Source: Lutjanus erythropterus (taxonomy: Eukaryota > Chordata > Actinopteri > Lutjaniformes > Lutjanidae). From it: a stretch of DNA of 64,000 nt. Shown piece by piece: positions 12,994 to 24,295 of the stretch. The stretch is taken from NCBI GenBank assembly GCA_020091685.1, contig CM034607.1:7251465-7315464 (forward strand), given 5' to 3'. Made by a program: the position numbers and the translations under genes. The notes under the pieces were generated by a model. It was not told the origin of the DNA and did no database searches. It saw only the letters and a program-made list of their open reading frames with translations. The stretch's first letter is position 1; each line of letters starts with the position of its first letter.

Positions 12994-13945
12994 ACTATAA
13001 CTCCCCTTATTTAGTATTTAGCTTCTTCATCCTGGATTAACTCATATAAGAAAAGACGGGGAAGACGGAGTGAGCGCCACACATCTTGTACCCAATGACC
13101 TGCCGCTTCTCCGTCAGTGCTAACACTGTGATGTGGCACCACAGGCCTCCTGTCTCTAAGTGATGGCCAAATGATCTGGTCCATTAAGACCATAACCCCA
13201 GGGATAACCAAGTTTTGAATTCTTCTTCCTAATTACTGTAAAATACACAACTCTGTCTGGACTTCCAGGCATCTTTTTATGAGCTGCAGTGAGACAGGGT
13301 GGGACTGGTTTGCCTCATGGCTCTTTAGAATCCAGTGAGATCTCCTCAGGGGGTTTTCCTGGTTCAAAGAAAGTACTGAAATATAAACTTCCTGTGTTGA
13401 ATTATTATGTATGTATTATATAATGCAATAACTGTATATATTTTATCATCTCAAACTAAAATGTATGATGAAACTAAAGATACTCTTGAAAGAGGGAAGT
13501 GAAACATTTCAGCACCAAATCTTAAATCATTAAATTTGTAGAATTCAAAGTGGCCTGTGTCACCCAAAAAGATATTCTTAAGTTAAAATATTCTTTAAAT
13601 GTGGGAACAATCTTGTCTGAATTTATAGTTCAGTGGATGAAGCACAAACTCCAGCGGGATGTGTTGCACTACAACCCATTACATGCCCTGTAGCCTTAAG
13701 GTTAATTGAGGAATTATTGTTCTCCATTGGAGGAATCTCGCAGATAATCACCACAGCAGAACATCTGAGGAATCTGTGAAATCATTTTAGATTTTACACA
13801 AAATTATGTTTAAAGGCAGTGTTCAGTGTTGAAGTTTTTTGCCCTTGCCCGAAGTCAGTTTCTACTTGCCCCTGTACAAATTGCTTTATTTATTAGTGGT
13901 TTTTAAATTACGGCATGTACTAAAGTAACTGTCATGTTTAATTTA

Positions 13946-14160
13946 GGGCTGCACCGTCTGTAAATGTGAGAAAATAGTGAAAAATGTTCATCCCAAGTTC
14001 AGCTTGATGTCTTAAAATGTCTTGTTCTGTCAGTCCAAAACTCAAAGAGATTCAGTTTAATATGATAATAAACAAAGAAATGCAGAAAATCAATATTTTC
14101 TGCTGTTTCTGTATAAAAAACATACTTTAATGATTAATTGATTATCAAAATAATTTCATT
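13946..14160 (+). repeat. 'GGGCTGCAAC' family repeat, copy 1 (degenerate)
   Basis: Starts GGGCTGCACCG, then AAAATAGTGAAAAATGTTCAT, a CTTAAAATGTCTTG block, ATTCAGTTTA and an ATTAATTGATTATCAAAATA end. The central AT-rich terminal block is largely missing. It is the most decayed full-length copy of the commonest repeat in the window. Confidence 0.6.
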
Positions 14161-14650
14161 CTTTTTATTACTTAGTTGGGCAAGTGAGCTGCCAGATTGA
14201 CTTGGCCAGTGAGCAAGCTGGCAGTCCTTATTGTTGAGCCCTGAAAGGTAAGGCTGTTTGTCGAGTTTATGAAACACACTCTGCTGTACAGTAACACCTG
14301 TTACCTGTCACCCAAAGCAGCACCCAGAGGTTCCGCGAATTAATGGGAAAACTTTAATCGATAGCCCTGTTTGGGTTGGTTTTCTTATATATTTGAACAA
14401 ATTGTGGTTGTTTGTTTTTTTTAAAAAAGCGACAACCCGTTTTGTGTAAAGGTTTGGTCAGAAGTCAAAATGATATTGATTAGACTTAGTTTGTATTCTC
14501 TCTGCTCAAAGACTAAATGTTCTCTGTACAAATCTAAAAATATGAAGGAACAACAAGACCTGCAGTGATCGAGTAAATGAGCCTTAGTGTAAAATTCAGT
14601 CCGCCCACCCCCAGAAGGTCATGATAATGTTCTGTTTGTTGGCTTCGCTC

Positions 14651-14669
14651 TGTGTGTGTGTGTGTGTGT
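14651..14669 (+). repeat. (TG)n microsatellite
   Basis: Short TG run, the first of three within about 660 bp (see 14941 and 15289). Confidence 0.9.
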
Positions 14670-14940
14670 CTGGAATCGCTGGTGTATGCAAGCCCAGCGG
14701 GTGAAATTAGAAGAGAATCAAGCGTTTCATCACGCTTACTGGACTTGAATCCATGTGTGAAATCCAGCGAGCCAGGCCAAGTGTGGCTCCATATGCTGCG
14801 GCGCTTGATGACTGAACCGGTGTCGATCAGATCACCTTCAGCTGCACCGCAGTCGGCCCGAGCGGGATGTTTATACACCAGCATGCCTCACCATCCAGCA
14901 CGCCTGCTTTTTCATTTGACAGGTCATTGTTGGTGGTTTC

Positions 14941-14954
14941 TGTGTGTGTGTGTG
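14941..14954 (+). repeat. (TG)7 microsatellite
   Basis: Short TG run followed by CGTGTT. Confidence 0.85.
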
Positions 14955-15288
14955 CGTGTTGGCATAAATGTCTGCTCATGCATCACCACGCAATTTATCT
15001 TTTTTTTTTTTTTTCAGGCTTTTCGAGCTTCCAGCTTTCAGCTCTGCTTGTCTCATCTTTGAAGCTGACTTCACATCTCCATGGTTGACTGGCCGTTCAT
15101 ATAGTATAAGAATAGCAGCGGGGGCAAGGGGTGACGTGAGGCCTGTCCCTGTAGTCGCTCCAGCTGGTAAATGCTGGGACACCTGCACAAGACCACAGGG
15201 TTACATGAAAGAGCAGCCGTTTTGTGTCTGAGGCACCCTTGGGTCCTCTGTTTACCTCTGATCGCACAGGAACAGAGAGAACTGTGTT

Positions 15289-15306
15289 TGTGTGTGTGTG
15301 TGTGTG
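15289..15306 (+). repeat. (TG)n microsatellite
   Basis: Short TG run ending in TGCGCA, on the same strand as the two preceding TG runs. Confidence 0.85.
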
Positions 15307-15727
15307 CGCAGTAGCCGGTCTTCATCTCGGACAGATGCCACTCTCCGTTGACAAAATTTAGTGCTGCTGTTCATCCACTTTCCTTCCCCTTCATGACTCA
15401 CAACGTGTAATCAGATTGAGCCATATGTAAGTGAATTAGTCCACACTCAGAAGAGAAATCAAATTACTCTGGATGAAATGGTTCTTTTATTGTGAGAATT
15501 CACAGGAAGTACTTATACGCATGGAGCAGGCACACCTGGGTTTCCATTTTATGTGTCACCACCTTCCTCAACAACCAGACACTACTAACATGAGGCATGG
15601 TTCAGTGTGTTTGTGAGGCTGAAGGCCTGAATTTGAACATTGAAATTTGATCATTTTGTAGTTTTTTAGTCCTGTAGTTGTACAAAACAACCCTCACCAC
15701 CGTTTCAGAGAGCAGAGAGGAGCCATG

Positions 15728-16545
15728 TACAACCCCATTCTCAAAAAATGTTGGGTAAAATGTAAATAAAAACAGAATGCAATAATTTGCAAATACTTTT
15801 CAACTTGTATTCGATTGAATACAGAACAAAGACAAAATATTTCATGTTAATGTGTTTTGTAAATATATATTCATTTTGAATTTGATGCCTGAAGCACGTT
15901 TCAAAAAAGCTGGAACAGGGTCAACAAAAGACGAGTTGTGTAATGCTCAAAAAACACTGAGTTTTTTTTAGCATTACACAGTGAGTTTAAAGAGGCATCC
16001 TTGAAAGGCTCAGTCATCCACAATCATGGATGGCATGAAAACCGCTTGGGTAAATAGTCAGACAGTTAGGGATTTCAAGATCTACAATCCATAATATTGT
16101 CAAAAGATTAAGACAATCCAGAGAAATCTCTGCATGCAAGGGGCAAGGCTGAAAACCAACATTGAATGTCTGTGACCCTTGACCCCTCAGGCAGTATAAA
16201 GCATACTACATCTACAAATGCAAATCAATCCTTTACCATACAGAGCGAAAGTCATACATCAACAACATCCAGAAACACTGCTGACTTCTCTGGGCCTGAG
16301 CTCATCTGTGATTGACGTCACAATTCAGATTGTTTTTTGAAAATCATGAATGTTTTCATCTCTGGGCTAAAAAGGAAAAGGACCATCCAGATTGTTACCA
16401 GTTCTAACTTCAAAAGAAAGTGTCTGTAATGGTATGGGGTTATGCCCGTGCCCATGGCATTATGGGTAACTGTTGTATCTGTGAAGGCCTCATCAGTGCT
16501 GAAAGGAACCTAGAGGTTTTAGAACAACATGCTGCCATCCTGGCG
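15728..16545 (+). mobile_element. Truncated Tc1/mariner-type DNA transposon, transposase broken
   Basis: Follows a TA and starts with CAACCCCATTCTC, then AAATGTAAATAAAAACAGAATG, the long terminal repeat of a widespread fish Tc1-type family. From 16069 the + strand encodes a recognisable helix-turn-helix piece (GISRSTIHNIVKRL) that stops at TGA 16150-16152. Later pieces, in shifted frames, include YHTERKSYINNIQKHC followed by a stop, and KDHPDCYQF, a stop and VSVMVWG near the catalytic core. Internal segments are missing, and the catalytic third acid, the C-terminus and the right terminal repeat are absent. About half of a roughly 1.6-kb element remains, so it cannot move itself. Confidence 0.85.
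15937..15980. repeat. Near-perfect hairpin inside the Tc1-type remnant
   Basis: TGTGTAATGCTCAAAAAAC (15937-15955), a 5-nt spacer ACTGA, then GTTTTTTTTAGCATTACACA (15961-15980), which is the reverse complement with a small length and base difference. In other copies I recall, the right half is unrelated sequence. Confidence 0.8.
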
Positions 16546-19500
16546 TAATGGTGTAAAGTTGACATTTGTGTGGACTTACCAGACATGGAATGTCCCACAG
16601 AAGATGCCTTTGAATTGCATTATGGGAAGTGTAGGATCCAGTGTTTTTTGAGGCTGTCCGTCAGGATGTCGCAGCTTCTGTTGCTTTGATTTTTGGACAT
16701 TATTTTGTTTAAATCTAGCTTTTGTAATTCCCTCAACTTTACGGTAGTAGATAAGGAAACTGCTGGAGGAGAACAGTTTGCAGTGTTTTAGCAGAGCAGA
16801 AGTACGATGGATCGTTTTTGGCAGCTGGTGAACCCTGATCACAATCAACCGAATGAACAAAGTAATGTAATTGATCAGGCTTTATGTAACATATTACCTA
16901 TCTTCGTATAACTAATATTACCTGCTGAAAAGTGCCTCGATGGACCCCATACAGATTCTAAAGATCAGATCACGACATTCCTTTATATGAAAAAGTGATT
17001 GAAATGCCATTGTGCAAATGGTGTAATAGAAAGAAAATAGTGTCTTGACAGCTTCTTTGTGGGCTTTGAGAATGAGTCTTTATGGCGTTGGCACCAAAAA
17101 TGTCATTGTGATCATTAGCTTAGAACTCAATCTTTCATTCTTTAACAGTTGGAAATACAAAATGTGGGGATGAGATTCATTAGGCCGTTCTGATCTCCTG
17201 ACAACAGACTGTCAGTTACTGGTGTTATTTAAGAACAAGAGTTTGTCTGCGTCGTGAGTTAACTTCTTTTTCATGACAGATTTTTCAAGGGCCAATGATA
17301 AGGGAGGGATAATAAAAAGAAGCGTACGACAGCCTTTTAAATCAGCACTGACATGGCTGAGACGGAGGTCTCAGATAATATCAGCTTTGTATATTGTTAC
17401 TGAAGATATTCTTCATCAGTTTAAATTCTTAATGGCAATTAATTGATGGAGCATTCATCATCGCCATCTATAGTCTGAAGTGTGTGCAGAGGTTGCACAT
17501 CAGTATTCAAAGTAGTAGTTAAGGTTGTGCCAAGGCCATGATATTGAAGGGTTTTGATGACCCTGGTGTTGTAACCAACCGGGGAGACGTGGTTTTAAAT
17601 ATTTGCACAAGCTGCACGCAGCTGTTTCCCTGGTAACCTGGCATTGTTGGATGAGGATACAGAGAGGATCTGCGGGAACGGGCAGTCCTGAAGGGTTTCA
17701 GTGCGGTAGAGAAAGGAAAGGAGAAAGGAGTTTTAATTGGCTCATGATTTGTCATGGAACTGTGTGAACTGTGTGTCCCATACGTCCCGAGGATGTCACA
17801 GTCTCCAACAGCTCTGTTGATTTGTGCTGAATAAACTAAGAATAATGAAGCCGGTGTAAAGCACACATGGTTGTATTCCAGCAGCTTGGTGCTGGTTGGG
17901 CGGTGGATCTGGTGTGTGTAGCCACAGATTAACAATGTGTATCATTCAAATTAGGAGACTATAGATGGAACACAAACCTCCTTCCACAAAGGAGCCCATA
18001 AAGAGAGATAATCAGCTGAATAAAAAGCCCTCATACACTATGCAAGTAGCTTTTTGTTTGTTTTGTCAGAAGAGATCAGATTAGAAAACATTCAGTTACA
18101 TTGTCAAGGGTTACTTGATTAAATTTTTATTATATCGTTCAAATATGGCAATTTTAAATTTAGGCAGCATTTGTTCATGATAACCACTGTTTTATTAACT
18201 CTTAAAAAGTCTGTCTGACATGAAAAAAAAAACAGAAATGCATTTTATTTGCTTTGGAAATGCACAACAATCGCTCTGCTCTGGCTGGTCATTGTTTTCC
18301 TATGAGGAGAGCAGAGGCGCCTGACTGAGCATCGAGAACTGTACTCAAAGTTCACAGTTTTTGAACTTTGACCTTGTGTGCCACTGACCTTTCAAAGTGC
18401 AGCCAATGATATAACAGCTATATGTGATGAGGTAACCAGAAGTGATCATATATGTATGTGATGAAGCGACACAAGCAGAGGAGGGAGAGAGTGATGGCTG
18501 AGTCTTGAACACCAGACCCGCGAAAAGATCTTGCGGGAGTGATCATTTTGTGCACCATGAAGAACCAACACATACAGATCTTATGAGAGTTCCCCAAACT
18601 CTATAACACAACATAAAAAACACACCACGATCTCACAAGTAAACATAATGCATGGCAGAATGTCAGCAGTCAGATCGGGCTATAAGATTTGTGAATCATA
18701 TAGTGCTAAAGTTAGCGTAGCAGTTTGTATACAAGGCAGACATGATGTTTGCCTCTCAGTGAGTCAGGGACAAATTTCTCAATTATAAAAATTGCCATGT
18801 AATTTGTATTCAATACCTGACTACATTTAAAAGTCATCAGATGCAACTCTGATAGTTCAGCCAATCAATCAATAGATAAATATATTTAAAAAATGATAAA
18901 ACATTTACATCCCCCTGACCTTCATCTGTTGTCGATGTTCGTTTTAACTCCAGCCTTGACTCTGACTCAAAGTATCCCACCCACGTTCCCTGCTTTAATC
19001 CTTTCCCTATTCCCAAGTTGTTGTGAATGGTAAGAATTAATAAAAGGCATTAATATTTACTCTGCCTTGCAGACATTTTTTCTATTTGGATGTGTCTACT
19101 GGCTGGAGAATGTATAATGGAACTGGAACAGACCAGCGCAACATGAATAGAAGGTGTTTGTTTGATTTATGTGGGTGTCTTTACTAATTAAAGTGCAGAA
19201 AGGTTCAGAATACAGGTGCACAGTGTGTGGTGCTCTATTGACCCGGTCCAAACAGATGGCCAGCAGACAGGATTATAGTGTGCCGGTGAGGAAAATACTC
19301 ACTGTTGTTGTTTGATATTTGAAATACGTTTGCAGTGTAACAGCCAAACCACTGGAGCTTCTGGCAGAATAGTTATCTTCCACTGAAGGTGTGACACATC
19401 ATCATTTCAGCCCACTAACATGTCATATATATAATAAAGTTCATTTATTTAGCACTTATAAAATCAACAGTTACGAAGTGCTTTAGTAACTGAACATAAA

Positions 19501-19984
19501 ACAACAATAAACAGTAACAAAAGTGAAAAAGCAAATAGCAAGAACACAAAAGAATTAAACACATCTAAACTCTAAAAATCCAGTTGCGTTGAATTTGTCT
19601 TTTAATTATAGTCATGGGTGATGTGGTCAGGAGTGCAGCAGGTTTGAAGGATTCAGCTGGAGATCTATCATCAGGAATTACTTCCTGCAGGGAATCAAAT
19701 TAGATTTTAATCTCCTGTCACACATGAAACATGAACAACAGAGAAGATGTTTTATGTCTGAAAAATGTGAAATAGCACAGATTGCATTCTGCAATTCCGA
19801 CACCGCACACGGCACATTTTGATTTTCTGCTATGAGATGTTTCAGTTTAAAAAAGTTTGTGCCAGGGGGTAACAGAACCTCTGACTAGCACCAGTTTCCA
19901 CTTCTTTAGGTTTAATATGCTTGTAGTTAACAGTTTGTGCTATTCTGTCATCTTTGACCTAACCCTAACCCCTTGGCAAAAACG

Positions 19985-20265
19985 GACTTTTTTTTTATTT
20001 CATGGAAAAACAGAATATTTTTAATCTCGTAGAAACTAATTTTTTAATATCAAACCCCTGCAAAATGCAGAAATATAGTTTTAGTTTCATTGGAACATGG
20101 CAAAAGTAGAAAATTATTTTTAAATTTCATACAAATCTGGAAAAAGTAGAAAAATATTTTATGTCTGATAAAAACTTAGAGGGAAAAAAGGAAAATATTT
20201 TTTACAACAAATTTGGGGGAAAATGTCAAAATATTTCAGGTCTCATTGAAACTTGGTGTAGATGA
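19985..20265 (+). repeat. Degenerate ~40-bp tandem array
   Basis: About six diverged units repeat the pattern (C/T)AGAAAATATTTTTA, TTTCAT, GAAACTTGG, AAAAG. Unit starts fall near 20010, 20066, 20105, 20145, 20187 and 20227. The + strand is markedly purine-poor only in the TTT blocks. It has no coding sense and resembles an old minisatellite. Confidence 0.6.
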
Positions 20266-20331
20266 GCTTTTAAAAGGAGGAAATCAGGTGACAGCGTTTC
20301 TCACATGTAGAGTTTACTTGGGTGGGCTGCA

Positions 20332-20382
20332 AAAGTAAATTCACAAATGCCGAACTATATTCGGCATTTGTGAATTTACTTT
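20332..20382. repeat. Perfect 23-bp inverted repeat (hairpin, 5-nt loop)
   Basis: The left arm 20332-20354 begins AAAGTAAATTCACAAATG; the right arm 20360-20382 is its exact reverse complement; the loop is CTATA. There is no surrounding terminal-inverted-repeat element. Confidence 0.95.
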
Positions 20383-23300
20383 ATTTTTTAGAGAGAACAA
20401 GATATCAATGAATGATTATTTAATTTAATATAGGTCTACTTATGCTGTCAGTCTCTAAAAACTTCTAAGTGCACCTGTTTGGTGCTGACGTCATTTGGTG
20501 CCACATTGGTTTAGATTGTTTCAACCTGCTCTGTCATTTACTCACCTGCTGCTGTGAAAAGAGGATCGCAGCTGAAGAAAATCCAAAACTCGAGTTGTGT
20601 TTTTAGGCAACTTTCTAAAACACACAGCTGACCAAGAAAGTCAACAAATCAGACACACACAGGGAGAGAGAAAGGGAGGCAGGCAGGCAAGGTTGGCTGG
20701 GGTGTGTGCAGTAATTTTACTTGAAGTGTGTGTGAGTCTTGAAAAGAAAAGGGAAAAACAAGATGAGCAGGTTAAAGAAGTTTGTGTGTAAATGTTAAAA
20801 AAATGGAGAAGTAGGATAAAACACACTCATTCTGGGGGGAACACTACAAAGTGAAGTCCACACAGAGAGGAGATCGGCCTCAGTCAGAATTAATTTACTC
20901 GTCCTGAGTGTAAAACCTACTTAACACTGTTGATTAAGAATTACGCCCAACACAATGTAGGTTTTTAACTTTACGTTGTCCAAGTAACACTTCAAGCTGC
21001 AGTAGATAGAAAGCCTAAAAACAGTTGCTTGTTGAGTCTCTTTTCCAGGACATCAGTTAGGTTTCATTTTCTCCATCCTGAGCCCCTCCTACCAGGACAC
21101 GCGGTTTGCTGAGGAAATCATGACAGACCAACAAACATCTACTGTGTTTAATAAAGCAGATACCTGAAAGTGCAAACGGCAACAGAGAAGAGAAACTACA
21201 TTTCAAAGCACAGAGATTCAATTAGAAGTTTAAGATGCTGCGAGCTGAAAATAAACAGACTTTTAAAAACGTCTTTCTCTCTTGCTCTCATGCACAGTTG
21301 ATTATCACACCACTCAGGTTTTCTTCCCCTCGGTGAAGTCAGGAGAAAAGGGGGTCGGCACAGTTTGGCCGCGGTCACCGAGACGTGACCACATGCCTCG
21401 GCGCCACTCAGGTATAGGTCCACCTTGGGTGCAGCTTGGCCCAATAAAAGCAGAAATGGAAATGCACATCAGTGTGGCCAAAAATGCCAGAGGAAAATGT
21501 GTGTATTTGTGTGTCAGTATTGACAGCACTCACCAGAGAGGTCAATTCTTTCCTTTACATCCCTCTTCTCTTTACTCAGCAGTCAACATGGACAGAGAGA
21601 CCAATTATCTTACTGTAAACAGCGTGGTTGGAATTGAAATGACATATTCTGGGTAAGAGCTCATCATGAATAAGCCATGTACTCACTTTAATATCTTAAA
21701 ATTAAAGCTTTACATGAGCTGAATAGCAGGTTTTCGTCTTTGGTAACTTCACTGCAGCCTCACATTGCTGTCCTCATCCCTGCACATTCCACAGTAATAA
21801 TCAGATTACCTGTCTGCACAGCTGCTGGAGGGAATCTATATCGCATGGAGCTCTTCACATTTCGGGGGGCAATATTTTTACTAACATCCACCTGCCGTAA
21901 TAATTTGACACCCCATAAGCCCCTTCGTCACAGTCTCCCCATAGTTGGTCAGGTTGCTCACCCTCTCTTTAAAATGTCTCCCATTCTAATTGCCACATCA
22001 GAGGCAAACCCTAACTGTGAGGGGGTGCAGAGCGTGACATTATAAACGCTGTGGGCAGAAATGTCAGGACCATCATTAAGTGGACCGGCTCGGGGCTGTT
22101 TCAGATAGGCTTTTGGTTTGGGGGTGGTTTTTGGAGCAGGAGAAGTTATTATACCATGCTATGCAAACTTCTGTGCTTCACTGGGTCTTCTCCCTTAAAA
22201 AAAAATCAATTTCCCTGTCAGCTGTGTCAGCTATTTTTGGTTCTGCATGCAGCCTGGTTGTTACTGAGCAGTTTTAGATGCTCTAACCCCCATCAGCTGT
22301 CAAATCAACACAGACTTGTTCACAGCGCCCTCGCTCCTCATCATCCGGCGATTATTGCTAAGTCATTACGCCGTGGGACCGATAGAGAACATATTCGCTC
22401 TTATCAGCCCTCCTGCCCTCTTCTCTCATGAATCATCTATTGCCAACAAGCACAGCAGAAGCGCGATAATGTCAAGCTGTCTCAAGGCCACAAATACAAT
22501 GAAAGTGCCTCTTAGAAGCTGAAACGCAGACAGACAGACCCAAAGAAGCTTGATTTTATACATCGATAAGCGCTGTATTAAAGGCAGTCCAGTGATCTCA
22601 GTTGCTCTTATTGTTGCAAACATGTTGCATCAAGTTTTAAAGGCCATCACAGCAAGTCTCTGGTAATGACCAGGCGTACAGGAGAAATACTGTAGTGTCG
22701 TTCCTCCCACTTATCTGTGCAGAACTGTTCAGCACTTGATTCGTATTTCACTTCCTCAGCTAGATATAAAGCTATCATCAGGATGCTGTTTAACTTCTCA
22801 CCGTTTCTCCTCAACTTGGAACCCCCGGGCGCCCAACTGATTGGCTCCGTGATTGACAGCCAGGTGTACATACGCTACATATGAGAGACATTCCCAGCAG
22901 CACTCCGAACGGACACGCTGCATCCGAATGCCCCGAAGTCATTTCTCAGCGTTCCGCGGAAGCCGGGACCACCAGGTGACTAAATAGCTCCCCTGGCTGA
23001 CGACACACTTCCCCGCCACCAGGCAGATGCAACCCAAGCAGGGGTCAGGCCTCATTTTAAGGACAATTAGGCACACAGACTTCCATTTCATCACACCCTC
23101 GAAGTACGCGTGACCCTCTGTCTACCTGCCATTCAACCACCTGTCTCAGCTAGGAGGGGAGAACCTCCTGAAAATAAAAACACCTGGGATCCATGGATAG
23201 ATAATGAAAGTGAGAATGTGTGTAGGTAGTGGAACATGTTGTTCACCACAATTTTTTTCCAAATTAAGGTTGGAAAAACAAACGTTTTTGAAACAGAGAG

Positions 23301-23978
23301 AAATTGATGTTGTAAGTGTGTCCTCCCATAAACTGGAGCTTTACGCCATTTCCAATTTGGCCGTCTGCAGGAAGATAATGATGTTTCACACCAGCGCCTT
23401 TTACTGTGGCTTTTGCTGAGACTGTGGAAATAGCGTTGTGAAATTCTATTTTTTGTGTTTATTACCATTAGCTGTGTGTTAGTTTCCTCACTCTATAATT
23501 GTCAGAAAGGAAAGACAGTGGAAGAGAAAGGCTATGCAAGTGCCAAAAGTAATTTTATTTTGGAGCATTTGTTGTTCTTTTTTAATCTCTGGCCTGTCGG
23601 TCTTTATTTAAAGCTACATTAACCACTAAATATGTGAATATATACACATACAACACAGAATGGGGCTGCCAAATGCAGGGTTTTGGACAAAATATACAAA
23701 TAAACATGAAGCACAAACTATCCCAGAAAGCAGGACTTTGACCACACAAATAGAGTTAGTTTAGTTTGCTTTTAGCTTATCCCCGCTCACCACACAGAAT
23801 TCAATACACCCATGATCCAGTCAGGTGGAATCATGCCCACTCTGTAAATAGATCCCACAGGATCACCTTTGCGACAGGTGAAATGCAGGCAGGTACTTAA
23901 AACTGTGAGTCTGTGACCAGTTCCAGTTGCCCCAGTTGCCCCAGTAGCCCTCGAGTTGAACTCATGAATCCGGTGCAG

Positions 23979-24295
23979 TGCTGCAACTAACAGTTATTTT
24001 CATTGTCGATTAATCTTTTGATTATTTTCTGGATTAATCAATTCGTTGTTTGGTTCATTAAATGTCAGAAACTGATGATGCATTAGATGACATCCTCTAA
24101 TATCCTGTTTTGTCCAGAACCCAAAGATATTCAGTTTACTGTCATAGAAAACTAAATAATTTAGAAAATATTCACATTTAAGAACCAGAGTTTTTACTTT
24201 TTTTCTTAAACCCCCCCCCCAAAAAACTCAAGCTGATTCATCAATTATCAAAATAAATGTTGGTTAATTTACAAGCTGACAACTAACCAGCTCTA
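23979..24295 (+). repeat. 'GGGCTGCAAC' family repeat, copy 2 (near full length)
   Basis: Contains all the family blocks in order: GTGCTGCAACTAACAG, ATTTTCATTGTCGATTAATC, TTAAATGTCAGAAA, GACATCCTCTAATATCCTG, ATATTCAGTTTACTGTCATAG, a poly-C interrupted middle near 24211 and GACAACTAACCAGCTCTA at the end. It has AT-rich ends and no coding frame. Confidence 0.8.

Noticed and set aside
15001..15018. T run followed by CAG, like a strong splice acceptor
   Set aside because: The following sequence (AFRASSFQLCLSHL in the open frame) has no similarity to TRAPPC9 and no donor in a coding context.
18346..18374. CAAAGTTCA / TGAACTTTG inverted pair with a DR1-like TGAACTTTGACCT
   Set aside because: Short and imperfect; expected by chance in a window of this size, unlike the exact motifs at 1.26-1.37 kb.
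19960..19975. CCTAACCCTAACCCC resembling telomere repeat
   Set aside because: Only two units; ordinary intronic sequence.
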